Below are positions 35,549 through 43,839 of a stretch of DNA of 64,000 nt, one piece after another. Every line of letters starts with the position of its first letter. The stretch's first letter is position 1. The notes beneath the pieces were generated by a model. That model was not told the DNA's origin and did not search any database. It worked only from the letters and a program-made list of their open reading frames with translations. Made by a program: the position numbers and the translations under genes. This stretch comes from Pseudomonadota bacterium (GTDB taxonomy: Bacteria > Pseudomonadota > Gammaproteobacteria > QQUJ01): assembly GCA_008501635.1 (NCBI GenBank), contig QQUJ01000012.1, positions 1 through 64,000 of the forward strand. Direction: 5' to 3'.

Positions 35549-36667
35549 CTATTCGCACGCCACGTACTCCACCACCTCCAGGTCGAACCCGGAGAGAGCG
35601 TGAACCCTTTTCGGCGTATGGACGATAACGCGCATCTTGCGCACACCCAGATCGGCCAGTATCTGCGCCCCGATGCCGTGGGTGCGCAGATCATTGACCG
35701 GTTCCTGACGCGGCCACTTGCCGCCCTGATCTTCCAGATCATAGGCACGGATGCGGCGCACCAGATCCTGCGCATTCTCCTCCATGTGCAGCACCACAAT
35801 CACGCCACTGCCCGCACGGGTAATCTGCTGCATGGCGCGGCGCAGCGAATAGCTGGCCTCGCCACCACGCTGCGGTTCGAACAGATCGTCCAGGGTGCTG
35901 CGCATCTGCACGCGCACCAAGGTCGGTTCGTCGGCGCGCACCTCACCCAACGTCAGCGCGAAGTGCAACTCGCTGGTGATGATGTCGCGGTAAGCGTTGA
36001 GACGAAAAGCGCCGTACTCGTTGGGCATGGCGCAACTGGCGACACGCTCGACCGTGGTCTCGTTGATGAGGCGGTATTGGATCAGATCGGCGATAGTGCC
36101 GATTTTGAGATTGTGTTGTTCGGCGAAACTTTCCAGGTCGGGCCGCCGCGCCATGCTGCCGTCTTCATTGAGGATCTCGACGATCACCGCTGCGGGTTCG
36201 AACCCCGCCAGGCGCGCGAAATCGCACCCTGCCTCGGTGTGGCCAGCGCGGGTCAATACTCCACCGGGCTGCGCCATCAGCGGAAAGATGTGCCCGGGTT
36301 GAACGATATCCTCGGCCTTGGCGTCCTGCGCCACCGCGGCGCGCACCGTCACCGCGCGATCGGCGGCGGAGATGCCCGTGGTGACCCCTCTGGCCGCCTC
36401 GATCGACACGGTAAAGTTGGTGGAGTGCTTGGCGTTGTTGTCGCTCACCATCAGCGGCAATCGCAGCTGCTGGCAGCGCTCCTGCATCAGCGTGAGACAG
36501 ATCAGGCCGCGGCCGTATTTGGCCATGAAGTTGATATCCTCCGGCCGCACCTGGGAAGCGGCCATCAGCAGATCCCCCTCGTTCTCGCGATCCTCATCGT
36601 CCATGATGATGACCATGCGCCCGAGGCGCAGGTCGTCGATGATCTCTTCAATACTGTTCAAAGGCAT
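35549..36667 (-). CDS. ribB: 3,4-dihydroxy-2-butanone 4-phosphate synthase with degenerate RibA-like domain
   Basis: 372 aa in RibBA arrangement. The RibB half (1-205) is intact: MIIMDDEDRENEGDLLMAAS (acidic metal site), YGRGLICLTL and RAGHTEAGCDFARLAGF. The RibA half (210-372) lacks the zinc-binding cysteines and catalytic stretch of GTP cyclohydrolase II. Where these would lie the sequence is LVRVQMRSTLDDLFEPQRG, so cyclohydrolase activity is unlikely and a separate ribA is expected elsewhere. The start MPLNSIEEIIDDLR at 36667 is chosen over an upstream frame to 36742 that overlaps the riboflavin synthase gene. Confidence 0.93.
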   Translation of the reverse strand: MPLNSIEEIIDDLRLGRMVIIMDDEDRENEGDLLMAASQVRPEDINFMAKYGRGLICLTLMQERCQQLRLPLMVSDNNAKHSTNFTVSIEAARGVTTGISAADRAVTVRAAVAQDAKAEDIVQPGHIFPLMAQPGGVLTRAGHTEAGCDFARLAGFEPAAVIVEILNEDGSMARRPDLESFAEQHNLKIGTIADLIQYRLINETTVERVASCAMPNEYGAFRLNAYRDIITSELHFALTLGEVRADEPTLVRVQMRSTLDDLFEPQRGGEASYSLRRAMQQITRAGSGVIVVLHMEENAQDLVRRIRAYDLEDQGGKWPRQEPVNDLRTHGIGAQILADLGVRKMRVIVHTPKRVHALSGFDLEVVEYVACE

Positions 36668-36722
36668 AACGACAATTCTATCTGCATGAGCGGCACCAGC
36701 CGCGAACTTTCGTGCCGCGCTC

Positions 36723-37385
36723 CTACGGCTTGAGGAATCCATGCTCGGCGAGAAACGCCAGCGTCACACCGCCGCTGCCGGGTTCCGCGGCGCGCTCGCC
36801 GAGCAGCAGGCGCTCGAGATAGCGGGCGATCAGGTCCACCTCCAGATTCACCGTCGTACCCACGGCGTAATCCCCCATGATGGTCTCTTTTATGGTGTGC
36901 GGCACGATGTTGAGATCGAACACCGCCCCATCGACAGCATTGACGGTGAGGCTGATGCCATCCACCGTAATCGATCCCTTCTCGGCAATGTACCTGGCCA
37001 ACTCCCTGGGCGCCTCGATGCGAAACCGTTCCGAACGGCCGTCGGGACGACGCTCGATCACCTTACCCACGCCGTCGACGTGCCCGCTCACCAGATGGCC
37101 GCCGAGATGGGTGGTTGGCGTGAGCGCTTTCTCCAGATTCACGCGGCTGCCGATACGCAATCCGCCGAGCGTGGTGCGCGCCAGACTCTCGCCCGAGACG
37201 TCGGCCCAAAAACCGTCGCCCGGCAGTTCGATGGCGGTCAGGCAGACGCCGTTGACCGCGATGCTGTCGCCCAGCCCCGTCGCCGCCATCGGCAGTTTCC
37301 CGGTCTGGATACGCAGCCGCGAATCGGCCCCTTGCGGTTGCAGGGCGGCGATGGTGCCGACCGCCTGAATGATACCTGTGAACAT
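36723..37385 (-). CDS. ribE: Riboflavin synthase alpha chain
   Basis: 220 aa, two lumazine-binding repeats. It starts MFTGIIQAVGTI. Repeat 1 has AVNGVCLTAIEL and repeat 2 has ITVDGISLTVNAV, with HLVSGHVDGVGKV between them. It converts two 6,7-dimethyl-8-ribityllumazine molecules to riboflavin. It is 32 bp after ribD; 55 bp to ribB, with a degenerate GAGCGGCACCAGCCGCGA palindrome between. Confidence 0.96.
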   Translation of the reverse strand: MFTGIIQAVGTIAALQPQGADSRLRIQTGKLPMAATGLGDSIAVNGVCLTAIELPGDGFWADVSGESLARTTLGGLRIGSRVNLEKALTPTTHLGGHLVSGHVDGVGKVIERRPDGRSERFRIEAPRELARYIAEKGSITVDGISLTVNAVDGAVFDLNIVPHTIKETIMGDYAVGTTVNLEVDLIARYLERLLLGERAAEPGSGGVTLAFLAEHGFLKP

Positions 37386-37417
37386 TTACTCTTCTCCTCG
37401 GCCGGGATGCGCCCGAC

Positions 37418-38521
37418 CTACCGATTCTTTCCCTGCACCAGTGCCGTGATGCGCCAATCCTTGCCTACGGCGCGGATATCCTGAATCTCCAGCGCGATAC
37501 GCTCCTCCATGGTTTCCATCCCGGGCAGATGAAAGAGCCCGCGCGCCTGATCGCCCATCAGATGCGGTGCCAGGTAGACGATCAACTCATCGATCAGGCC
37601 GGCGCGCAACACGGCACCGCTCAGCACCGCACCGGTCTCCACCAGCACCTCGTTGATCTCGCGTTGACCCAGCAGATCCATCAACCCCGGCAGATCGATG
37701 GTCCCCGGGCGCCCCGGCAGACAGACCACCTCGGCTCCCGCTGCGCGAAGCTCGGCTGCGGCATCCGCCTCTTCCTGGGAGCAGACGATCAGCGTGAGAC
37801 CCGGCTCCTTCAGTAGCTGCGCGGTGGTTGGCGTGCTGAGATAAGGGTCCAGCAACACGCGCAGCGGTTGCAACACCGGCCCGTCATCGATGCGCGCGGT
37901 CAGCGCAGGATTGTCGGCCAACACGGTTCCGATCCCGGTGAGCATCGCCGAGCTACGCGCGCGCAAACGATGGACATCGGCCCGTGCCGCAGCACCGGTT
38001 ATCCATTTACTCTCGCCCGAGGCCATGGCGGTGCGACCATCAAGGCTCATCGCCAATTTGCACCGCACATAGGGGCGGCCCCGGCGCATGCGACTGATGA
38101 ACCCGGGATTGAGCGCCGCGGCCTGCTCCGCAAGCACACCGCTCTGCACCTGAATGGCCGCCGCCCGCAGGCGCTGCAAGCCCTCGCCCGCCACCTGCAG
38201 ACTGGGATCTTCCATGGCCGCAACCACCCGCGTAATACCCGCTGCGATCAGCGCATCGGCGCACGGCGGGGTGCGGCCATGGTGGCTGCACGGTTCCAGC
38301 GTCACGTACGCGGCCGCTCCCCTGGCACGCTCGCCGGCGTCCTGCAGCGCATTGATCTCGGCGTGGGGTTCACCGGCACGCACATGCCAGCCCTCGCCCA
38401 CGATCTCGCCATCGCGCACCAACACACAACCGACCCGCGGATTGGGATCGGTGGTGTAGAGCCCCCGTTGCGCGAGCTGCAGCGCGCGGGCCATATAGCG
38501 GCGGTCGGCGGTGCTGCTCAT
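37418..38521 (-). CDS. ribD: Bifunctional pyrimidine deaminase/reductase RibD
   Basis: 367 aa. The deaminase half (1-145) has the zinc site [10 protein letters not shown] and [19 protein letters not shown]. The reductase half (150-365) has [26 protein letters not shown] and [13 protein letters not shown]. It catalyses steps 2 and 3 of riboflavin synthesis. It overlaps the nrdR stop by 4 bp (ATGA). Confidence 0.96.
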   Translation of the reverse strand: MSSTADRRYMARALQLAQRGLYTTDPNPRVGCVLVRDGEIVGEGWHVRAGEPHAEINALQDAGERARGAAAYVTLEPCSHHGRTPPCADALIAAGITRVVAAMEDPSLQVAGEGLQRLRAAAIQVQSGVLAEQAAALNPGFISRMRRGRPYVRCKLAMSLDGRTAMASGESKWITGAAARADVHRLRARSSAMLTGIGTVLADNPALTARIDDGPVLQPLRVLLDPYLSTPTTAQLLKEPGLTLIVCSQEEADAAAELRAAGAEVVCLPGRPGTIDLPGLMDLLGQREINEVLVETGAVLSGAVLRAGLIDELIVYLAPHLMGDQARGLFHLPGMETMEERIALEIQDIRAVGKDWRITALVQGKNR

Positions 38522-39030
38522 CGCTTCTTGTGATCCCCCGGCAGCAACGACAACTGACTGCGCTTCAACTCCACAGACGGTTCGCTCTCGAGTCGTTCGA
38601 TCTCTTCGCGAAACTCGCTCACATCGCGAAAGTTCCGGTAGACCGAAGCGAATCGCACGAACGCCACCTGATCCAGATCGCGCAGCTCACCCATCACCCA
38701 TGCACCGATCTGTTCCGAATTCACCTCGCGCTCGCCAAGGGTGATGAGGTTGTGGTGAATGCGCTCGATGGCGGCTTCCACCAGATCGGTCGCTACCGGG
38801 CGGCGCTCCAGCGCGCGCAGCATACCGCCGCGTAGTTTATCCTCATCGAAAGGGACGCGGCTGCCGTCACGCTTTACCACCCGTGGCATCAGCAATTCGG
38901 CGGTCTCGAAGGTGGTGAAACGCTCGTTGCACTTCAGGCACTCGCGACGGCGGCGCACCTGGGCGCCCTCGCTCGCCAACCGCGAGTCCACCACCTTGGT
39001 TTCATCGGCTCCGCAAAAAGGGCAGCGCAT
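38518..39030 (-). CDS. nrdR: Transcriptional repressor NrdR
   Basis: 170 aa. The N-terminal zinc ribbon is [17 protein letters not shown], with a [12 protein letters not shown] partner. The ATP-cone domain has [20 protein letters not shown]. NrdR represses ribonucleotide reductase genes by binding NrdR boxes when (d)ATP-loaded. It lies between glyA and ribD as in most Gammaproteobacteria. Confidence 0.97.
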   Translation of the reverse strand: MRCPFCGADETKVVDSRLASEGAQVRRRRECLKCNERFTTFETAELLMPRVVKRDGSRVPFDEDKLRGGMLRALERRPVATDLVEAAIERIHHNLITLGEREVNSEQIGAWVMGELRDLDQVAFVRFASVYRNFRDVSEFREEIERLESEPSVELKRSQLSLLPGDHKKR

Positions 39031-39039
39031 AATTCAATG

Positions 39040-39086
39040 GTAGGAGCGGCTTCGGGCGCGATGATCGCGGCTGAAACCGCTCCTAC
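39040..39086. repeat. GTAGGAGCGG...CCGCTCCTAC extragenic palindrome
   Basis: GTAGGAGCGGCTTCGGGCGC facing GCGGCTGAAACCGCTCCTAC, 47 bp in all, filling the glyA-nrdR gap. The same sequence recurs at 56127-56199, 56353-56374, 57212-57284, 57446-57466 and 63961-63982. It is a REP-like family; in the glyA-nrdR position it could form a stabilising RNA hairpin. Confidence 0.8.
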
Positions 39087-39094
39087 AGGGTACC

Positions 39095-40348
39095 TTACCC
39101 ATACACTGGGTAGCGCGCGCAGATCGCCAGCGCCTTTGCCTTGACCGCCGCGATCACGGTGGCATCGCCACGGCTGTCGATCACATCGCACATCCATCCC
39201 GCCAGCTCGCTGGCCTCCTGCCCGGTGAATCCCCGGGTGGTGATGGCGGGCGTGCCGATGCGGATGCCGCTGGTGACAAAGGGTGACTGCGGATCGTTAG
39301 GCACGGTATTCATGTTGACGGTGATGTTGGCGCTGCCGAGCCAGGCATCGACATCCTTGCCGGTGAGGCCGGCCTTGATGAAGCTCACCAGAAACAGATG
39401 ATCGTCCGTGCCCTTGGAAACCACGTCGTAACCTCGATCCATGAACACCTTGGCCATGGCGCGGGCGCTGGTCACCACCTGCTGCTGATAGGCCTTGAAT
39501 TCGGGTTGCAACGCCTCCTTGAAGGCCACCGCCTTGGCGGCGATGACATGCATCAACGGCCCGCCCTGGGTGCCGGGAAAGACCATGGAGCGCAGCTTCT
39601 TCTCGATCTCCTCGTTTTCGCGCGCCAGGATCAGACCGCCGCGCGGGCCGCGCAGGGTTTTGTGGGTGGTGGTAGTGGTGACATCGGCAATAGCGGTCGG
39701 ATTCGGGTAGACGCCCGCCGCGACCAAGCCGGCAACGTGGGCCATGTCGACAAACAGCAATGCGCCCACCGCATCGGCGATGTCGCGAAAGCGCTGCCAG
39801 TCCAACACGCGCGAATAGGCCGAAAAACCGGCTATGATCATCTTCGGCCGGTGCTCTTTGGCAAGACGCTCCACCTCGTCGTAATCGACCTCGCCGGTCG
39901 CGGGATCGAGACCGTACTGCACCGCATTGAAAATCTTGCCGGAGAAGTTCACCTTGGCGCCGTGGGTGAGGTGCCCGCCATGGGCGAGACTCATGCCAAG
40001 GATGGTGTCGCCCGGTCTCAGCAGCGCGAAGTAGACCGCGGCATTGGCCTGCGAACCCGAGTGAGGCTGGACGTTGGCGTAGGCGGCTCCGAATAGCTGT
40101 TTGGCGCGATCGATGGCGAGTTGCTCGGCGATGTCCACATACTCACAGCCGCCGTAGTAGCGTTTGCCGGGGTAGCCTTCGGCGTACTTGTTGGTGAGTA
40201 CCGAGCCCTGGGCCTCCAGCACGCGGGGGCTGGCGTAGTTCTCCGAGGCGATCAACTCGATATGCTCTTCCTGGCGCCGCTCTTCGTTCTGAATGGCTGC
40301 CCACAGTTCATCGTCAAAACCCGCAATCTTCATCTCTTTCCCGAACAT
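39095..40348 (-). CDS. glyA: Serine hydroxymethyltransferase
   Basis: 417 aa, PLP enzyme. It starts [20 protein letters not shown], with [20 protein letters not shown] and [39 protein letters not shown] contains the PLP-binding Lys, and [14 protein letters not shown] is near the end. It makes glycine and 5,10-methylene-THF from serine. It leads the nrdR-rib operon on the same strand. Confidence 0.98.
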   Translation of the reverse strand: MFGKEMKIAGFDDELWAAIQNEERRQEEHIELIASENYASPRVLEAQGSVLTNKYAEGYPGKRYYGGCEYVDIAEQLAIDRAKQLFGAAYANVQPHSGSQANAAVYFALLRPGDTILGMSLAHGGHLTHGAKVNFSGKIFNAVQYGLDPATGEVDYDEVERLAKEHRPKMIIAGFSAYSRVLDWQRFRDIADAVGALLFVDMAHVAGLVAAGVYPNPTAIADVTTTTTHKTLRGPRGGLILARENEEIEKKLRSMVFPGTQGGPLMHVIAAKAVAFKEALQPEFKAYQQQVVTSARAMAKVFMDRGYDVVSKGTDDHLFLVSFIKAGLTGKDVDAWLGSANITVNMNTVPNDPQSPFVTSGIRIGTPAITTRGFTGQEASELAGWMCDVIDSRGDATVIAAVKAKALAICARYPVYG

Positions 40349-40367
40349 ACGGCTCTCCAGAAATGCG

Positions 40368-40388
40368 AGCGGGCCCGCACGGCCCGCT
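40368..40388. terminator. GC-rich hairpin between HDAC-like gene and glyA
   Basis: AGCGGGCC (40368-40375), loop CGCAC, GGCCCGCT (40381-40388). On the minus strand it follows the HDAC-like gene by about 120 nt and precedes the glyA start by about 20 nt. The T tract is weak, so a terminator or a glyA leader structure are both possible. Confidence 0.4.
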
Positions 40389-40511
40389 GTGTGGTGCTTT
40401 CCGCCCGGGAATCGACTCGCTGACCCCGGTTGGAAAAAGGGCTAAAGGATACCCGAATCGGTAGGTCTTTGCATGGCTTGAGCGCTGAGCGACAGACCTG
40501 GTCGACTCCGA

Positions 40512-41468
40512 TCACGCCGCATCGAGAAGTGAACGCACCACCGCCGTCCAGGCCAGCGCGATGTTCTGATGGTTGTACCCTCCACCGCCGAGCGCCAGCA
40601 GCCGACCGTCGCAGAACTCATTCGCGATCCCGGCCAGGCGGGTCGCCGCGTGGGCGTGAGCGGCGGGGGTATAACACATGTGGGTGATGGGATCGCCGCG
40701 CACGCTGTCGGCGCCGCATTGCAGAATGATGAACTCGGGCCTGCCCGCCCGCAGGTAGTCCTCAACCCGCTGCCAGGCGACCAGAAACTGATCGTCATCC
40801 GCCCCCGGCGGCATGGGGATATTGAGCTTGGTCCCTTTGGCGAGCCCGCGCCCGGACTCATCGGCGGCGCCGGTCCCCGGGTAGAGGTAGCGTCCATCTT
40901 CGTGGATATCGGCAAACAACAGATCGGGATCCTCTTCAAAGCCGTAGAAGACGCCATCACCGTGATGCGCGTCGATATCGACGTAGGCAACGCGCTTCAG
41001 GCCGTATTCGCTGCGCAACATCTCGATGACCACGCCGCAATCGTTGAAGACGCAGAACCCTCCCGCCACGTTGCGTCGCGCGTGGTGCAGGCCCGCGATA
41101 GGTATAAAGGTGTGCCGGCACTGCTGATCCATCAGTTGACGCGCGGCGTCCACCGCGCTGCCGACCACATGGGCCGCCGCTTCGTAGACACCGGGAAACG
41201 CCGGCGTATCGCCGTAATCGAGATAACCGGTGCCGCTCTCGGATTGGCGGATCACCTTGTCGACATACTCGGGGGTGTGGAAGCGTTCGATATCCGCGCG
41301 CTCCGCACAAACGGGGTCGTGCACAGCGACCACCGCGTCGAGACCCTGGCTGATCATGCGATCCCAAAAGACCCCCATGCGCTCCGGGCCGAACGGATGT
41401 TCGTCGCCGAAGCCATAGCGCCCGAGCGCCTCACCCACGTACACGCAAACCGAATGCCCCTTGGCCAT
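40512..41468 (-). CDS. Histone deacetylase superfamily hydrolase (acetylpolyamine/acetoin-utilisation type)
   Basis: About 318 aa. The zinc and charge-relay motifs of the arginase/deacetylase fold are clear: IPIAGLHHARRNVAGGFC, VFNDCGVVIEML, VAYVDIDAHHGDGVFYGF (Asp-His zinc ligands), GGGGYNHQNIALAWT. It would deacetylate a small N-acetyl substrate such as an acetylpolyamine, or a protein lysine; the substrate is unknown. AGGTGG 5 nt before ATG 41468 favours that start over GTG 41477. It is the upstream neighbour of glyA, probably as a separate unit. Confidence 0.9.
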   Translation of the reverse strand: MAKGHSVCVYVGEALGRYGFGDEHPFGPERMGVFWDRMISQGLDAVVAVHDPVCAERADIERFHTPEYVDKVIRQSESGTGYLDYGDTPAFPGVYEAAAHVVGSAVDAARQLMDQQCRHTFIPIAGLHHARRNVAGGFCVFNDCGVVIEMLRSEYGLKRVAYVDIDAHHGDGVFYGFEEDPDLLFADIHEDGRYLYPGTGAADESGRGLAKGTKLNIPMPPGADDDQFLVAWQRVEDYLRAGRPEFIILQCGADSVRGDPITHMCYTPAAHAHAATRLAGIANEFCDGRLLALGGGGYNHQNIALAWTAVVRSLLDAA

Positions 41469-41565
41469 CAAAACCACCTGATCCCAGTGTCGAGTTGCCT
41501 ACACTAAATCGCTAATGCAACGATATTGCAAGGCAGGGTATGGGGACCCCCCACTTTCATGCCCC

Positions 41566-41599
41566 CCAAAAAAGCAGGATCCGGGGCAGGCCCCGGATC
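41566..41599 (-). terminator. Rho-independent terminator of the V4R-like gene
   Basis: On the minus strand GATCCGGGGC pairs with GCCCCGGATC (41578-41599) and is followed by CTGCTTTTTT: a 9-10-bp GC-rich stem with a six-T run, 30 nt after the stop at 41630. Confidence 0.8.
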
Positions 41600-41629
41600 A
41601 TCGTGCAACCGCAACCCCTGAACTTGCAT

Positions 41630-42259
41630 CTAGGCGGGGACAATGTGGTAAGCGCAGCTCGACGCCCCATTGCGCAGGCAGCACTGCCTCTCGACTCGGA
41701 ACATGGGAAGATCTTTCACACCCTTGGGCAGACCCTCGAGCGTGCCGTGGAAAAACCGGCTGTGCAACTCGCTCGGTGCGCCGCGATCGAGATTCCGGGC
41801 GTAGCTCTCCACCGAGATCGCTTCGCCTAAAACAGTGGCGGTGGCGAGGGGCTGTATGCCGGGCATGACCACCTTCTCCAGGGCAGTCTGCAAATCGAAC
41901 GCCTCCTCCCTCACCTCGAGGTTGGAGACCAGGTTCTGCCCGAAACCGCGGCCCAGCTGGTAGAACCGGTTCGGCTGGTCCTCGGCGGGAATGGAGCCTT
42001 TAAGCTCCAGCAGACGATTGGCAATGTTGGGGTAACGGCTCAGCAGCGAAAAGAACAGCATCCGGTCGCGGATCTCGATTTCCCCGGCCTCCGATTCAAC
42101 ACTCTGGAAGCGCTTTTCATCTTCGCTCAGCTCCGGCGCGGCCAACGGCACGACATTGCTGACCTTGAGCGCTGCACGCACGCCTTCGATGCCATTGACG
42201 ACGCTCCTGACGTCATCCTCATCGACCGCCTCATCGCCCTCGACTTCGATCGCCAGCAA
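41630..42259 (-). CDS. V4R-like / unknown regulatory-type protein, start uncertain
   Basis: 209 aa from the first standard start (TTG 42259). The C-terminal part (about 110-205) resembles a V4R (4-vinyl reductase-like) ligand-binding module: FYQLGRGFGQNLVSNLEVRE, HGTLEGLPKGVKDLPMFRVE, CCLRNGASSCAYHIV. The frame stays open 13 codons upstream (VNHVINDAPNGGR) and reads as ordinary protein. AAGGAG (42306-42311) lies 7 nt before GTC (42296-42298), exactly where a start codon is expected. Either the start has mutated from GTG to GTC, or translation begins at the TTG without a good ribosome site. It is downstream of the 75-aa membrane protein. Confidence 0.65.
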   Translation of the reverse strand: MLAIEVEGDEAVDEDDVRSVVNGIEGVRAALKVSNVVPLAAPELSEDEKRFQSVESEAGEIEIRDRMLFFSLLSRYPNIANRLLELKGSIPAEDQPNRFYQLGRGFGQNLVSNLEVREEAFDLQTALEKVVMPGIQPLATATVLGEAISVESYARNLDRGAPSELHSRFFHGTLEGLPKGVKDLPMFRVERQCCLRNGASSCAYHIVPA

Positions 42260-42319
42260 CCTTCCGCCGTTGGGCGCGTCGTTGATGACGTGATTGACCC
42301 GGAGGCTCCTTCTTGTAGC

Positions 42320-42547
42320 TCAATCGCCTCCGCCACCGTCGCCACCGCCTAAATCGCCGAAACCACCGTCGCCCCCCGATCCGCCCCCGCGCAGACGATA
42401 AAACCGGCTCAGGATCACAAACAACAGATAGCCAATGAACAGCAGGTCGACCAGCGGCAAAAGAGCACCATAAAAGTACGACTTGCTTTCCAGGTCGGTA
42501 TGGAACAGTGCAACAACCCCCACTCCGATCACCAGCAGATGTTTCAC
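42320..42547 (-). CDS. 75-aa membrane protein with Gly/Asp-rich tail
   Basis: Two hydrophobic segments (about 3-15, LLVIGVGVVALFH; 28-48, LLPLVDLLFIGYLLFVILSR) and a C-terminal tail made almost only of Gly, Asp and Ser (RGGGSGGDGGFGDLGGGDGG). It overlaps the upstream CDF transporter by 4 bp (ATGA), which supports real translation. Function unknown; the tail may be disordered or bind metal weakly. Confidence 0.7.
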   Translation of the reverse strand: MKHLLVIGVGVVALFHTDLESKSYFYGALLPLVDLLFIGYLLFVILSRFYRLRGGGSGGDGGFGDLGGGDGGGGD

Positions 42548-43500
42548 GCCTGCGGCCCCGGATCAACGGCCTGTTGTTGAGCCTGCTGCAGGTAGTAGCG
42601 GCGCGCTTCGCCTTCGATGAAGACGCGTTTGACCCGCAGGTAACGTTCTTTGATGGCCCTGTCCATGCGCGCGACGGCTTCCTCGACCTCCGTGGCGCTG
42701 GCCGTATAGTGAAAATCGACACTCACATTGACCAGCACGAAATCCGGCCCCATGTGCATGGAGAGTACCTCATTGACGTGGCTGACCTGCGGATGGTTAC
42801 CCACCAGTTCGCGTATTCCTTCGACCACCACGTCATGCGCACTCTCGCCGATCAGCAGACTCTTGGTCTCATAGGCCAGCCATACAGCGGTTCCGCCGAG
42901 AATCAGGCCGATGACGACGGAGGCGGTACCGTCGAGGTAGGGATTGCCGGTCACCTGCCCCACCCAGATGCCGAGAAAGGCGACGATCAAGCCCAGCATC
43001 GCGGCCGAATCCTCGAACAGCACCACGAACAAGGTGGGATCCTTGCCCCTCTGCACCGCCTCGACGTAACTCCACTTGCCCTTGGCCCGCGTGAACTCGC
43101 GAAAGGCGAAATACCAGGCCGCGCCTTCGAAGAGCATGGCCGCGCCCAGCACCAGATAGTTGACGAACGGGTCTTCGATAGGCTGTGGATCGAGAATGTG
43201 CAGGATGCCTTCGTAGATCGAGACACCGGCACCCACGGCGAAGATGAGGATGGCCACCACGAAGCTCCAGAAATAGATCTCCTTGCCATGGCCGAACGGA
43301 AACTGCGCATCAGGCGGCTTCTGTGCCCGTTTCATTCCATAAAGCAACAACACCTGATTGCCGGTATCGACCAGCGAGTGGATCCCTTCCGAGAGCATCG
43401 CCGAACTGCCGGTCCATGCGGCGGCGAAGAACTTGGTGATGGCGATCAGCGCATTGCCCAGCAGGGCGGCGATGATCACCTTTTTCGAGGATGAGGCCAT
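42544..43500 (-). CDS. Cation diffusion facilitator (CDF) family transporter
   Basis: 318 aa, six predicted transmembrane helices. It starts MASSSKKVIIAALLGNALIA. It has SEGIHSLVDTGNQVLLLYG (HSxxD metal site), FPFGHGKEIYFWSFVVAI and a C-terminal cytoplasmic domain (SHVNEVLSMHMGPDFVLVNV). CDF proteins export Zn2+, Fe2+, Co2+ or similar in exchange for protons; the ion cannot be told. It heads a three-gene unit with the 75-aa and V4R-like genes. Confidence 0.93.
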   Translation of the reverse strand: MASSSKKVIIAALLGNALIAITKFFAAAWTGSSAMLSEGIHSLVDTGNQVLLLYGMKRAQKPPDAQFPFGHGKEIYFWSFVVAILIFAVGAGVSIYEGILHILDPQPIEDPFVNYLVLGAAMLFEGAAWYFAFREFTRAKGKWSYVEAVQRGKDPTLFVVLFEDSAAMLGLIVAFLGIWVGQVTGNPYLDGTASVVIGLILGGTAVWLAYETKSLLIGESAHDVVVEGIRELVGNHPQVSHVNEVLSMHMGPDFVLVNVSVDFHYTASATEVEEAVARMDRAIKERYLRVKRVFIEGEARRYYLQQAQQQAVDPGPQA

Positions 43501-43625
43501 GAAGCTGTCTCTAGTAACGACGTCTCAGCGTGAGGTAACACAGGCACACCGATCTTTGCGGTAGTCTATGCAGCAAATCCCATGATGCCTTCTCCGCAGC
43601 GAAGCTGGCGATGGGCATGCCACAA

Positions 43626-43715
43626 CTCCTTCTCCCTCAGGGAGAAGGCGGGGATGAGGGTGGTTAACCATTTCTGCCCTCACCCTGACCCTCTCCCATG
43701 AGGCGAGGGGAAAAG
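43626..43715. repeat. CCCTCTCCC/GAGGGAGAAGG intergenic repeat pair
   Basis: CTCCTTCTCCCTCAGGGAGAAGG on the left and CCCTCACCCTGACCCTCTCC then GAGGCGAGGGG on the right, within the 339-bp gap between the divergent CDF and AAA ATPase genes. No gene is seen in that gap. Same family as 34289-34321 and 55053-55091. Confidence 0.6.
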
Positions 43716-43839
43716 CCCGCGCATGATCGGTAGCCGTTAAAGGTGCGCACTTGTGAACCACTCTGTGCTCAACACCAGCGACTGCAGTGGTACCATGAGC
43801 GCGCGACGCTCATAACCATACAACATCAACCGCATACGC

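Noticed and set aside
40349-40511. Possible glycine riboswitch upstream of glyA
   Set aside because: Only a simple GC hairpin is seen; no tandem aptamer features are recognisable.
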